The translations under genes and the position numbers were made by a program. A stretch of 28,464 nt of DNA from the NCBI GenBank assembly GCA_937885175.1, contig CAKZZO010000147.1, positions 1 through 28,464 on the forward strand, given 5' to 3'. Position 1 is the stretch's first letter. The number at the start of each line of letters is the position of its first letter. Below the pieces are notes generated by a model, which did not search any database, was not told the origin of the DNA, and was given only the letters and a program-made list of their open reading frames with translations. The DNA is from an uncultured Treponema sp. (GTDB taxonomy: Bacteria > Spirochaetota > Spirochaetia > Treponematales > Treponemataceae). Of the stretch, positions 6,289 to 13,539 are shown one piece after another.

Positions 6289-6297
6289 AGTATAGCA
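6289..6297 (-). promoter_or_regulatory. Leaderless promoter of AAA/PD-(D/E)XK gene
   Basis: On the minus strand TGC-TATACT is an extended -10 box ending exactly 6 nt before the ATG at 6282, with no Shine-Dalgarno. The -35 is weak (TTTTAA-like). Confidence 0.55.
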
Positions 6298-6370
6298 CAA
6301 AAGTCATTTTTTTAAAAGACCTTCCATGAGGCGGGCTGCTTTAGTTTTTCAGACAGCCGATTGGGATGAT

Positions 6371-6462
6371 TAGAGATTTGTGCAATTTTGTTTTAGAGAT
6401 TTGTGCAATTTTGTTTTAGTGATTTGCGGCATTTTACTTTAGTAATTTGTGAAAAATGGGTA
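6371..6462. repeat. Four 23-bp tandem repeats in an intergenic region
   Basis: Units begin at 6371, 6394, 6417 and 6440, each starting TAGAGATTTG or a variant. The first two are nearly identical (TAGAGATTTGTGCAATTTTG), the third and fourth are diverged. The 23-bp period is not a multiple of 3, so it is not coding. The array lies about 90-180 bp upstream of the AAA/PD-(D/E)XK start and just before repeat copy D. The whole 6283-6685 interval has no gene; it holds this array, repeat D and the uvrC promoter. Confidence 0.8.
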
Positions 6463-6496
6463 TGGGTTAGGCGCGTTAAATTTGACCGACAATATC

Positions 6497-6619
6497 TCCG
6501 GCTAGGGATTGGAGCACCTGCCCGCAGGGCAGTTCTGTAGTGACCGTAGGAAACGAAAGAATGGAGCGCGGTTAGCGCGGAAGTGCGAAAAGCCCGACCA
6601 CGCATGCGTGGGAGCCGCC
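6497..6619 (+). repeat. Dispersed multi-hairpin repeat, copy D
   Basis: A diverged full-length copy starting CCGGCTAGGGATTGGAGCACC. The internal arm is CTGCCC-gca-GGGCAG and the 3' hairpin is CCACGC-at-GCGTGG (6598-6611), again with changed bases but preserved pairing. Unlike copies A-C it does not touch a stop codon. Confidence 0.85.
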
Positions 6620-6685
6620 AAAAAATCCCGCTGCATTTCTGACTGACAAGCCGCTTAAAATATGGTAGACTGGATTTGAAACAGT

Positions 6686-8668
6686 ATGCGCACGACCGAA
6701 CCATCTACATACGAGACATTGCACGAAACCGCACTCAAGGCTCCTTCTTCAAGCGGGGTCTACTTGTGGCGTGATACCAGGGGAACGGTCATTTATGTGG
6801 GGAAGGCAAAAAGTCTGAAAAACAGGCTAACGTCTTACTTTTCGGGAGACAAGGGGATAAAGACCCGCATGCTTATTTCCCGTGCCGCGTCAATCGAATA
6901 CATTACGACGGCAAACGAATACGAAGCCTTTCTGCTGGAAAACAATCTGATAAAAAAATATACGCCGCGCTACAACATCGCCCTCAAGGACGGAAAATCC
7001 TACCCGGTGCTCCGCATTACCAAAGAGGAATTTCCCCGTTTTTTTAAGACTCGTCGCGTGATTCAGGACGGTTCGCTGTATTTTGGGCCTTTCCCTGATG
7101 CTGGTGCACTGGACACCTTTATCGACACGCTGTATCGTCTCTATCCTGTGCGTCACTGCCGTACCTTTAGGAAGCGCGATACGCCCTGTATGTATTATCA
7201 CATCGGACGATGCAAGGCTCCCTGCTGCGGTAAGATTTCGTCCGATACCTACAATTCCTATATCAGCGAAATTGCGGGGCTGCTTGAAGGAAAGGGCGAT
7301 GAGACGGTTACCAAAATGACTGCCCAGATGAAGCAGGCTGCTGCCGACCTGAACTTTGAAAAAGCCGCCCGCCTGCGGGATGGACTTAGGGCACTTACGG
7401 TGATGCAGAACCAGAATATTGTGGAGGCTTTTGACAGTGAGGACAGGGATTATATTGCCCACTTTCGGGAGGGGGAACTGGTCAGCTTTACCGTGCTGAA
7501 GATTCGCGGTGGAAAACTCATGGGGCGGGATAATTTTCGTGCGGTCAGCCTGAATGAGGACAATGAACTGCTGGAAGAATTTGCCTGTGCCTACTACACC
7601 GAGCGGGAGATGATTCCGCCTACGATATATGTTTCCACACAGGACGGCTTTGCGCTTTTGACTCGCTGGATTGCAGAAACATTCCACACGGAAACAGAAA
7701 TCGTACTTGTGACCAGCAGCATGGAAAATGCAAGCCGCCATGAAGCCGCAATGAACATGGCTCTGGAAAATGCCCATGAAGACATCATCCGTCGCCTGCG
7801 TGAGCGGGGTGATACTCCTGCCATGGAGGAACTGCAGCGGCTTTTGGGCTTGCCCCGTCTGCCTGTCAGAATCGAAGGTTTTGATATTGCCCACATCGGC
7901 GGCAAATTCCCGGTGGCTTCGCTCATCAGTTTTTACAACGGCAACCCCGACAAGAAAAACTACCGCTACTTTCGCCTGAAAACCACCAACGGTGTTATTG
8001 ACGATTTTGGCTCTATGCGTGAGGCAACTAGCCGCCGCTATAGCCGCCTGACAAATGAGGGGGCGGAACTTCCTGACTTGATTCTGATAGACGGTGGCAT
8101 CGGTCAGGTGAACGCAGTGGACGGCATTTTAAAGTCTCTTGACTTGGACATTCCCATTGCCGGTCTTGCCAAGCGCGATGAGGAAATCTGGCGTCCCCAC
8201 ACGAGTAAACCTATCTGCCTGCCCAAGCGGAGCGATGCCTTGCGCCTGCTTCAGCGCGTCCGTGATGAAACCCACCGCTTTGCCACCAGCAGGAACCAGA
8301 CGCTTCGCACCAAAGAAAATACTGTCAGCGTGTTCAACCAGTTGCCTCATGTGGGCGAAAAGCGCGAGCGTATGCTGATACAGGCTTTTACCACGCTGGA
8401 AAATCTTGCCGCTGCCGAGGAGGCAAAAATCGCCCAGGTATTGCATGTACGCGCCGCAGAAGCCAGCGAAATCCTGCTTGCCGCCCGCAATCTGCTTGCC
8501 CAGCGCAAGTCACGTACCGAGCCAAAGCAGACCTTGTTTGCGGCGCAACTGAGCGACGGTGTTGCGGGCAAAAACGACGGCGCACAGGAAGAAAGGTCAA
8601 TGTACGCAGAAGCACTGGCCGCCGCCGCGCTGGATGACGATGACATGCTCATGGTAGCAGAACCGTAA
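6686..8668 (+). CDS. uvrC: UvrABC excinuclease subunit C
   Basis: A 660-residue UvrC that makes both incisions in nucleotide excision repair with UvrA and UvrB. The GIY-YIG domain is visible as GVYLWRD (24-30) and VIYVGKAKSLKNR (35-47) with Glu85. A four-cysteine set (Cys158, 168, 176, 180) matches the iron-sulfur ligands known in E. coli UvrC. The UVR motif lies at about 205-240, the RNase H-like domain has GFDIAHIGGKFPVASLISF and LILIDGGIGQ, and a helix-hairpin-helix region (LPHVGEKRERM) follows. An acidic tail ends the protein. The ATG at 6686 has no Shine-Dalgarno; an extended -10 TGG-TAGACT at 6663-6671 implies a leader of about 8 nt. It is not in an obvious operon. Confidence 0.97.
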   Translation: MRTTEPSTYETLHETALKAPSSSGVYLWRDTRGTVIYVGKAKSLKNRLTSYFSGDKGIKTRMLISRAASIEYITTANEYEAFLLENNLIKKYTPRYNIALKDGKSYPVLRITKEEFPRFFKTRRVIQDGSLYFGPFPDAGALDTFIDTLYRLYPVRHCRTFRKRDTPCMYYHIGRCKAPCCGKISSDTYNSYISEIAGLLEGKGDETVTKMTAQMKQAAADLNFEKAARLRDGLRALTVMQNQNIVEAFDSEDRDYIAHFREGELVSFTVLKIRGGKLMGRDNFRAVSLNEDNELLEEFACAYYTEREMIPPTIYVSTQDGFALLTRWIAETFHTETEIVLVTSSMENASRHEAAMNMALENAHEDIIRRLRERGDTPAMEELQRLLGLPRLPVRIEGFDIAHIGGKFPVASLISFYNGNPDKKNYRYFRLKTTNGVIDDFGSMREATSRRYSRLTNEGAELPDLILIDGGIGQVNAVDGILKSLDLDIPIAGLAKRDEEIWRPHTSKPICLPKRSDALRLLQRVRDETHRFATSRNQTLRTKENTVSVFNQLPHVGEKRERMLIQAFTTLENLAAAEEAKIAQVLHVRAAEASEILLAARNLLAQRKSRTEPKQTLFAAQLSDGVAGKNDGAQEERSMYAEALAAAALDDDDMLMVAEP

Positions 8669-8686
8669 CGGGCGTACTTTATACCT

Positions 8687-8716
8687 CTGTAAAAATCCAC
8701 GGAAGTGTGCTACAAT
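8687..8716 (+). promoter_or_regulatory. TRAP operon promoter element, copy 1 (leaderless)
   Basis: CTGTAAAAATCCAC (8687-8700) is followed, with fixed spacing, by TGTGC and TACAAT (8711-8716), an extended -10 box ending exactly 6 nt before the permease ATG at 8723. A 24/30-identical copy lies at 10671-10700 in front of the receptor gene. Confidence 0.65.
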
Positions 8717-8722
8717 ATCTCC

Positions 8723-10702
8723 ATGAACAGTCAAGACAACCCAGCCAGATCAGACAGGCAGGATGAGGCTATCACTCAGACCGCCCAAGCCCTGCTTGAA
8801 GAAACCGATACAGACAGCCGTACCCGCACCTACACAGGCGCGTCAGGCATTGCGGTTACCGTCTTGCTCTGTGTGTGGACGGCTTTTCAGTTGTGGTTCA
8901 GCACGCTGGGTGTGATAAGCGCGGTAAATCTGCGGGCCTTTCACTGCATGTTTCTCCTATTGTTTACCTTTTTGCTCTATCCCGCGCACAAAAAAGAAAA
9001 CCGCATCAGGCGCATTCCGCCGGCCTATGACATTGTGCTCATTCTGCTTGCGGTGGGAGTCTTTGCTTATTTTGTGCTTGCATATACGAACATTGCCCGT
9101 ACTGGCGGTCGTGTCAATACGCAGCAGCTTGTTGTCGCCGCCATCGCCATACTTGTTGTCTTTGAGGCGGCGCGCAGAACGTCTCCCAATCTTGCTATAT
9201 TGGCGGCTCTTTTTCTTGCCTACAATTTTTTTGGTCAGTGGATTCCGGGTCAGCTGGGACACAATGGCTTTACCCTCAAGCGTGTGCTGATTACCCAGTT
9301 TTGGGGTACACAGGGCGTTTTGGGTGTTGGCATCGGCGTTTCGGCTACATACATCTTTCTCTTTGTTGTCTTTGGTGCCTTCCTCAAGTATTCGGGCTTT
9401 TCCAAATTCATCAATGATTTTTCCCTCACGCTGGTGGGGCAGACTCCGGGCGGACCTGCAAAAGTTGCCGTGCTGGCCTCTGCCCTCATGGGCATGATAA
9501 ACGGATCGGCGGTTGCAAACGTCGCCACTACAGGAACCATTACCATTCCGCTGATGAAGCGCACTGGCTACAAGCCGGAATTTGCTGGAGCCGTGGAAGC
9601 AACCGCATCAACAGGCGGTCAGTTTTGTCCGCCCATTATGGGTGCAGTGGGATTTGTCATGGCGGAATTCCTGAACCTCAGCTATACCAAAGTCATGGTT
9701 GCTGCAATTCTCCCTGCTTTCCTCTATTATCTTGGCATTTTGATGAGCGTTCATTTTGAGGCAAAGCGGCTGGGACTTTCCGGGCTTTCAAAAGAAAATA
9801 TTCCCAATGCCCTCAAGGTGATAAAAGAGCAGGGGCACTTGGTTCTGCCTCTGGTGGTATTGATTGCCATGATGATGGCAGGCTTTACACCCCTTCTTGC
9901 AGCCGTCATCGCAATTTTCGTAACCATTGGTGCAAGCTGGCTCCGCAAAGAAACGCGCATGACACCCGATAAAATCCTTGCGGCCTGTGTGGAAGGTGCG
10001 CGGGGTGCTATCGGCGTGGGAATTTCCTGTGTGATTATCGGTGTGATTATCGGCACGGTCACTTTAACATCTCTTGGCTTGAACATGGGCTACTTGATTC
10101 TCCATGTCGTTCCCGACAACATCTATCTTACGGGCTTGCTCGTGATGATTATGTCCACGATTCTGGGCATGGGCGTTCCCGGTGTGGCGGCCTACGTCAT
10201 CGTGCAGGCGGTGGCGGTTCCCGTGCTCATAAAGGTAGGCATCATGCCCATTGCCGCCCACATGTTCTGCCTTATTTACGCCTGTCTTTCCAACATCACG
10301 CCACCAGTGGCCATCAGTTGTTACGTTGCTGCTGGCATCGCCCAGTCAAACCAACTCAAAACCGGCCTCATCGCCGTCCGACTGGGACTGATAGGATTCC
10401 TCATGCCCTTCTTCTTTCTGGGAAATCCCATTCTTTTGATTGGAGCCGACCCATCCTATTCCGCTGCCATGACTTTCTGGGCAGCCGTAACCGCATCCAT
10501 CGGCACGGTGGCTTTGGTGGCAGGACTGGAAGGCTGGCTCATAGAAAGAGCAAACTGGATTCAGCGCATATTGCTGATAGCCCTGGCTCCGCTCTTTTTG
10601 TATCCGGGGCTGCTGACCGATGGAATCGCCTTTGCTGTGCTGGCAATCGTGGTAATCTGGCAAATTTGTACTGTAAAAATCCACAAAACTGTGGTAAACT
10701 AA
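8723..10702 (+). CDS. TRAP transporter fused permease (DctQM type, TAXI family)
   Basis: An inner-membrane protein of about 659 residues that fuses the small DctQ-like and large DctM-like subunits of a tripartite ATP-independent transporter. These use an ion gradient and a binding protein to take up organic acids or amino acids. Many hydrophobic helices are visible from about residue 35 to the end. The family block EATASTGGQFCPPIMGAVGF and a preceding GGPAKVAVLASALMGMINGS are typical of the fused type paired with TAXI receptors. The first 30 residues are polar. The ATG at 8723 is used; the in-frame GTG at 8705 lies upstream of the -10 box. Its last codons contain the second copy of the promoter element. 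The substrate cannot be told from sequence. Confidence 0.94.
   Translation: MNSQDNPARSDRQDEAITQTAQALLEETDTDSRTRTYTGASGIAVTVLLCVWTAFQLWFSTLGVISAVNLRAFHCMFLLLFTFLLYPAHKKENRIRRIPPAYDIVLILLAVGVFAYFVLAYTNIARTGGRVNTQQLVVAAIAILVVFEAARRTSPNLAILAALFLAYNFFGQWIPGQLGHNGFTLKRVLITQFWGTQGVLGVGIGVSATYIFLFVVFGAFLKYSGFSKFINDFSLTLVGQTPGGPAKVAVLASALMGMINGSAVANVATTGTITIPLMKRTGYKPEFAGAVEATASTGGQFCPPIMGAVGFVMAEFLNLSYTKVMVAAILPAFLYYLGILMSVHFEAKRLGLSGLSKENIPNALKVIKEQGHLVLPLVVLIAMMMAGFTPLLAAVIAIFVTIGASWLRKETRMTPDKILAACVEGARGAIGVGISCVIIGVIIGTVTLTSLGLNMGYLILHVVPDNIYLTGLLVMIMSTILGMGVPGVAAYVIVQAVAVPVLIKVGIMPIAAHMFCLIYACLSNITPPVAISCYVAAGIAQSNQLKTGLIAVRLGLIGFLMPFFFLGNPILLIGADPSYSAAMTFWAAVTASIGTVALVAGLEGWLIERANWIQRILLIALAPLFLYPGLLTDGIAFAVLAIVVIWQICTVKIHKTVVN
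10671..10700 (+). promoter_or_regulatory. TRAP operon promoter element, copy 2 (inside permease 3' end)
   Basis: CTGTAAAAATCCAC (10671-10684), then TGTGG-TAAACT with TAAACT at 10695-10700. It matches 8687-8716 at 24 of 30 bases with the same spacing, though it codes for the last permease residues. It should give the receptor its own, leadered transcript starting near 10707. Confidence 0.55.
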
Positions 10703-10713
10703 AAAACAATTTT

Positions 10714-10738
10714 AAGCATCTACACGAGTAAGGTGCTT
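10714..10738 (+). other. Intercistronic hairpin before the TAXI receptor gene
   Basis: AAGCA (10714-10718) pairs with TGCTT (10734-10738), with an inner TAC-acga-GTA helix. It ends just before the AGGAG at 10742-10746. It may stabilise the receptor mRNA or block read-through decay; the function is inference. Confidence 0.4.
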
Positions 10739-10751
10739 CTCAGGAGAACCT

Positions 10752-11732
10752 ATGAAAAGAGTAGTAAAAGTAATGGTAGTAGTGCTTGCAGCAGCCATGG
10801 CAGTTTCTATGGCAGGCTGTAAGAAACGGGCAGCAGGAGCGCATGAACGCGTGGTCATCAAATTCCCCACGGCAACTGCTTCCGGAGCATTGTATGCAGT
10901 TGGTGCGGCAATTACCAACGTTTGGGACACCAACATTGACTTTGTGTCTGCTTCAAGTCAGGCATCAAACGGCGGGCTGGACAACCTGAATCAAATTGCA
11001 GACGGCGAGTCTCAGGTTTCCATTGCAATCAGCTCAAACTGTTTTCAGAGTTATTACGGACTTGACACCTTTACTGGACACGAAAACAAAAAACTCCGTG
11101 TCATTGCAGGCTTGTATTTTAACCCCAATCAGGTGGTCGTCACACAGAAGTCAGGCATCAACACGCTTTCCGACGTAAAGGGCAAGCATTTTGCCGTTGC
11201 GGCAGCAGGTTCCAGCGTAGAAGGCGAGTGCAACAACCACTTTACGGCAGCCGGACTTAAATACCCCGAAGATTTCCGCCCTGAATACATTGCATTTGGC
11301 GATGCTGCTGACATGCTCCAGAACGGAACAATTGACGGTGCATGGATTATGAGCGGCACTCCTGCAGCGGCTGTTTCTCAGGCATGTTCTGCTGGCTGCA
11401 GGCTGGTGGACATTTCTGATGACATCATCCTCACCTTGCAGAAAACATTTCCTTGGTATGCAGCCTACACAATTCCCGCAGGCACCTATCCCAATCAGGA
11501 CAAGGATGTGCAGACATCCGCAATCAAGATGACCATGTTCACTTCAACTGACTTGGATGATGAAACAGTCTATCAGCTGACAAAAACTCTGTGGGAGCAC
11601 ATTGACGAACTGGGTGCAGCGCAGAAAAATCTCAAAGGACTTACACCAGAGGCCGCTGTTGTTGACATTGCTCGTCTTCCCTTGCATGACGGAGCAATCC
11701 GCTATTACAAAGAAATCGGCGTTTTGGAGTAA
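10752..11732 (+). CDS. TAXI-family TRAP solute receptor, lipoprotein
   Basis: A 326-residue extracytoplasmic binding protein that should deliver substrate to the fused permease upstream. A signal peptide with a basic N-terminus and a hydrophobic core ends in MAGC, so Cys23 is probably lipidated and the protein is membrane-anchored. The mature part has the TAXI pattern: FPTATASGALYAVGAAI near the start, an SSQASNGGLDNL segment, VKGKHFAVAAAGSSVEG and a C-terminal GAIRYYKEIGV. The start at 10752 has AGGAG 5 nt upstream. A strong terminator follows the stop codon. Separate promoter copies before the permease and the receptor suggest higher receptor expression. Confidence 0.93.
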   Translation: MKRVVKVMVVVLAAAMAVSMAGCKKRAAGAHERVVIKFPTATASGALYAVGAAITNVWDTNIDFVSASSQASNGGLDNLNQIADGESQVSIAISSNCFQSYYGLDTFTGHENKKLRVIAGLYFNPNQVVVTQKSGINTLSDVKGKHFAVAAAGSSVEGECNNHFTAAGLKYPEDFRPEYIAFGDAADMLQNGTIDGAWIMSGTPAAAVSQACSAGCRLVDISDDIILTLQKTFPWYAAYTIPAGTYPNQDKDVQTSAIKMTMFTSTDLDDETVYQLTKTLWEHIDELGAAQKNLKGLTPEAAVVDIARLPLHDGAIRYYKEIGVLE

Positions 11733-11738
11733 CAGTAG

Positions 11739-11794
11739 CCAGGGGAGACGCAACCTTGCGCGAAGGTTTCTTTTCCCCTGGAACCCCATTTTTT
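11739..11794 (+). terminator. Rho-independent terminator of the TRAP unit
   Basis: The outer stem CCAGGGGA (11739-11746) pairs with TCCCCTGG (11774-11781), enclosing AACCTT-gcgcg-AAGGTT (11752-11768). T6 follows at 11789-11794. Confidence 0.8.
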
Positions 11795-11816
11795 CCAACA
11801 AAAAAGTAAACCATGA

Positions 11817-12065
11817 TTACATCGCTGAAATCGGCTTGCTTGCGCAGTACAGTTCATCGGGGGCAATGTCCTGCCCGCCATCCCACGCAACACTGGGAAA
11901 AGCAATATGCACGGTATTAAACAACGCTTTGTCGCGCAACTTGCCAAACCATGCGCCTTTGATAAGCGGCTTTGCATCGTATATGCGCCGTTCGCCATTA
12001 TCAAACGTAACGAGAAGTTGGTTTTGTTCCAGCGGTTGCACCGCAGTCGCCACAGGATAAATCAT
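11817..12065 (-). CDS. DUF2442 protein
   Basis: An 82-residue DUF2442 protein. The family pattern is visible: AVQPLEQNQLLVTFDNGERRIYDAKPLI, then a short segment ending FGKLRDKALFNTVHI and WDGGQDIAPDELY. DUF2442 genes often lie directly beside DUF4160 genes, as here, with a 6-nt gap. The pair has been suggested to be a toxin-antitoxin-like module, but the activity is not established. Its start has only a weak Shine-Dalgarno (GAGACGG), so translational coupling to the upstream gene is likely. No catalytic residues can be assigned. Confidence 0.85.
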   Translation of the reverse strand: MIYPVATAVQPLEQNQLLVTFDNGERRIYDAKPLIKGAWFGKLRDKALFNTVHIAFPSVAWDGGQDIAPDELYCASKPISAM

Positions 12066-12071
12066 ACCGTC

Positions 12072-12338
12072 TCACTGCAATGGAGTAATTTTTTCAAACC
12101 CTTTCCCATTTTGAAGCAGTTTCCAGTTTTTTGCAAGCGATTTTTTGTGAATAGTTATCCATGCGACAACAAGCCTTGCTTTTGCCATTGGTAACTGCCC
12201 TTCAATAACATTGCCGTCAAAGTCATACACCGCTTCCTCACCTTGATATTCTGCATGAAGATGCGGTAATTTGTGCGGGCTATTCGGCTCGCTGTACATT
12301 CTGATGACGACTCCATAAAAAGAACTGATTATTGGCAT
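12072..12338 (-). CDS. DUF4160 protein
   Basis: An 88-residue DUF4160 protein. Family features are MPIISSFYGVVIRMY, then PHLHAEYQGEEAVYDFDG and GQLP, then VVAWITIHKKSLAKNWKLL. The His-x-His pair in HKLPHLHAEY is the most conserved part. It is first in a two-gene unit with DUF2442. The ATG at 12338 has a perfect GGAGG 7 nt upstream, but that GGAGG is part of a 6-bp hairpin (12347-12368), so translation may be gated by folding. The function is unknown; growth control or toxin-antitoxin activity is a guess from gene pairing. Confidence 0.85.
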   Translation of the reverse strand: MPIISSFYGVVIRMYSEPNSPHKLPHLHAEYQGEEAVYDFDGNVIEGQLPMAKARLVVAWITIHKKSLAKNWKLLQNGKGFEKITPLQ

Positions 12339-12345
12339 TTAAAAA

Positions 12346-12368
12346 CCTCCGCTTATATATATGCGGAG
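12346..12368 (-). promoter_or_regulatory. Hairpin covering the DUF4160 Shine-Dalgarno
   Basis: On the minus strand CTCCGC (12352-12347 read on the plus strand) and GCGGAG (12363-12368) form a 6-bp stem with a 10-nt AT-only loop. The 3' arm contains the GGAGG used by DUF4160, followed by GTTTTT before the ATG. It could act as an RNA thermometer, a protein-bound switch, or an intrinsic terminator in front of the gene. Confidence 0.5.
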
Positions 12369-12427
12369 ATTTTTCATTTTTCCCTATTTCAAAGAATAAT
12401 TTTTTGTTATAAATGTGTTTTGGACAT

Positions 12428-12456
12428 AAAAAAAGGCGGAAACTTGCGTTCCCGCC
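12428..12456 (-). terminator. Terminator of the lipoprotein gene
   Basis: On the minus strand GGCGG-g-AAC-gcaa-GTT-t-CCGCC is followed by T7 (plus-strand A-run 12428-12434). It lies about 50 nt after the lipoprotein stop. Confidence 0.75.
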
Positions 12457-12508
12457 AAAAGAACGCAACACATGGAAGCTGCGCCCTTAATTTCACATCA
12501 AAGCGTGC

Positions 12509-13348
12509 TTACTCTGCGTCCTCGATGACTTCGGATGCATGGTAATCTTTTTGCAATGTCCATGCGCCGTTCAACGATTTGTTTCCGTAGACATTTGCAT
12601 ACACTGCATACTTTTTGTCGTTAAGGTCACTGACAGTTTCATATTCAGTGTCATTCACGGGAATGTCTATTGTGGCAATCGCTTGTGCACTGGTGTCAGC
12701 CGCAGGGTCTTCTTTGTATAGTTTTACGGTAAATCCGCCCGTGTAGTCATTCCTGCTATCTTCCGTTCCCGCAACATGAGCATTGGCAGTATCTTTGAGC
12801 GTAGGATAAATATCTGCCCAGATAGACACTACTGAAGTACTTGTTGATACTCCTGTGTTTTTAAACCCAGCCGTCTTGTCATATTCACAAGCCGTACCTG
12901 CCGCACGAAGCGAATCAAGTTCAGCAACTGTCGTTTTAGAAGCGGTAGTCGCAACGCCAAAATTCTGCGCATTGATGTCGCTGACGTTGTAGTATTTTGA
13001 AACGTAATACTCAATTTTGTTAGAAGTTCTGTTCACCGGAAGCCCCAACACCCAGAATGTTCTCTTTTTTGTCGTGCTGTTTTCGTTATAATCCCAGATA
13101 ACCCCAAGAACTCCACCATCAGTAGAAGAACTGTTAAAGGTAAATTTTACAAGCGCACCGTCATGCCCTGTTTTCGTTGATACGTAGCCACGGCTTGTTT
13201 CAGATGAGCCATTTGTATAGGCAATTGTATAATTGCTACCGCTACCCTCGATCATTTCGTTTGCATCATCTTCTTCTTTACAAGAAGCGAAACCAAACAC
13301 TAAAGCCACTGCCGCTGTTGCGAGCAACAATTTCTTTGTCAATTTCAT
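12509..13348 (-). CDS. Putative lipoprotein of unknown function
   Basis: A 279-residue exported protein not recognised as a known family. A basic N-terminus, hydrophobic core and lipobox FASC predict lipidation at Cys23. The mature part starts with an acidic KEEDDANE stretch and is rich in Ser, Thr, Asn, Gly and Tyr, with likely beta structure (for example NYTIAYTNGSSETSRGY), fitting a surface beta-rich lipoprotein. No repeats or catalytic motif are evident. The start at 13348 has GGAGG 8 nt upstream and a leader of about 43 nt from a TTGCAA-N16-TATACT promoter. A terminator follows. It is a single-gene unit. Confidence 0.8.
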   Translation of the reverse strand: MKLTKKLLLATAAVALVFGFASCKEEDDANEMIEGSGSNYTIAYTNGSSETSRGYVSTKTGHDGALVKFTFNSSSTDGGVLGVIWDYNENSTTKKRTFWVLGLPVNRTSNKIEYYVSKYYNVSDINAQNFGVATTASKTTVAELDSLRAAGTACEYDKTAGFKNTGVSTSTSVVSIWADIYPTLKDTANAHVAGTEDSRNDYTGGFTVKLYKEDPAADTSAQAIATIDIPVNDTEYETVSDLNDKKYAVYANVYGNKSLNGAWTLQKDYHASEVIEDAE

Positions 13349-13398
13349 AGAAATTCCTCCATAATCTACATATAACGTGTAGTAGTTTTAGTCTGAAA

Positions 13399-13426
13399 AG
13401 TATAAAAAAAAATAGCACTTTTGCAA
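13399..13426 (-). promoter_or_regulatory. Promoter of the lipoprotein gene
   Basis: On the minus strand TTGCAA (13426-13421), 16 nt, TATACT (13404-13399). The leader has an inverted repeat CTACA-N7-TGTAG (about 13365-13381) just before GGAGG, a possible operator or hairpin. Confidence 0.55.
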
Positions 13427-13510
13427 GACGTATTTTAAAGAACCGCGCCGTTTTTGCGGGGAAAAATGCCCTTTTTCTGCACAAATCAACGCATTTTTTT
13501 GCAGAATGTG

Positions 13511-13519
13511 TGGTATACT
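13511..13519 (+). promoter_or_regulatory. Extended -10 promoter of the methyltransferase gene
   Basis: TGG-TATACT at 13511-13519, no clear -35, then a leader of about 14-20 nt with AAAGGAG, 7 nt before the ATG at 13540. Confidence 0.5.
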
Positions 13520-13539
13520 AGGGGGAAAGGAGAACCGTC

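Noticed and set aside
6371..6462. 23-bp tandem repeat considered as a CRISPR array
   Set aside because: The units are contiguous without spacers, they decay progressively and no cas gene is in the window.
6393..6704. Minus-strand ORF over repeat copy D and the tandem repeats
   Set aside because: Composed of repeat sequence read backwards; it crosses the uvrC start and the 23-bp units, which are not a multiple of 3.
6890..7894. Long minus-strand ORF of 334 residues inside uvrC
   Set aside because: Fully overlapped by the highly conserved uvrC frame; it has no recognisable domain or promoter and is a shadow.
8705..8722. GTG start six codons upstream of the TRAP permease ATG
   Set aside because: It lies upstream of and across the -10 box; the transcript would start after it. 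The same reasoning rejects the GTG at 6300 for the AAA/PD-(D/E)XK gene.
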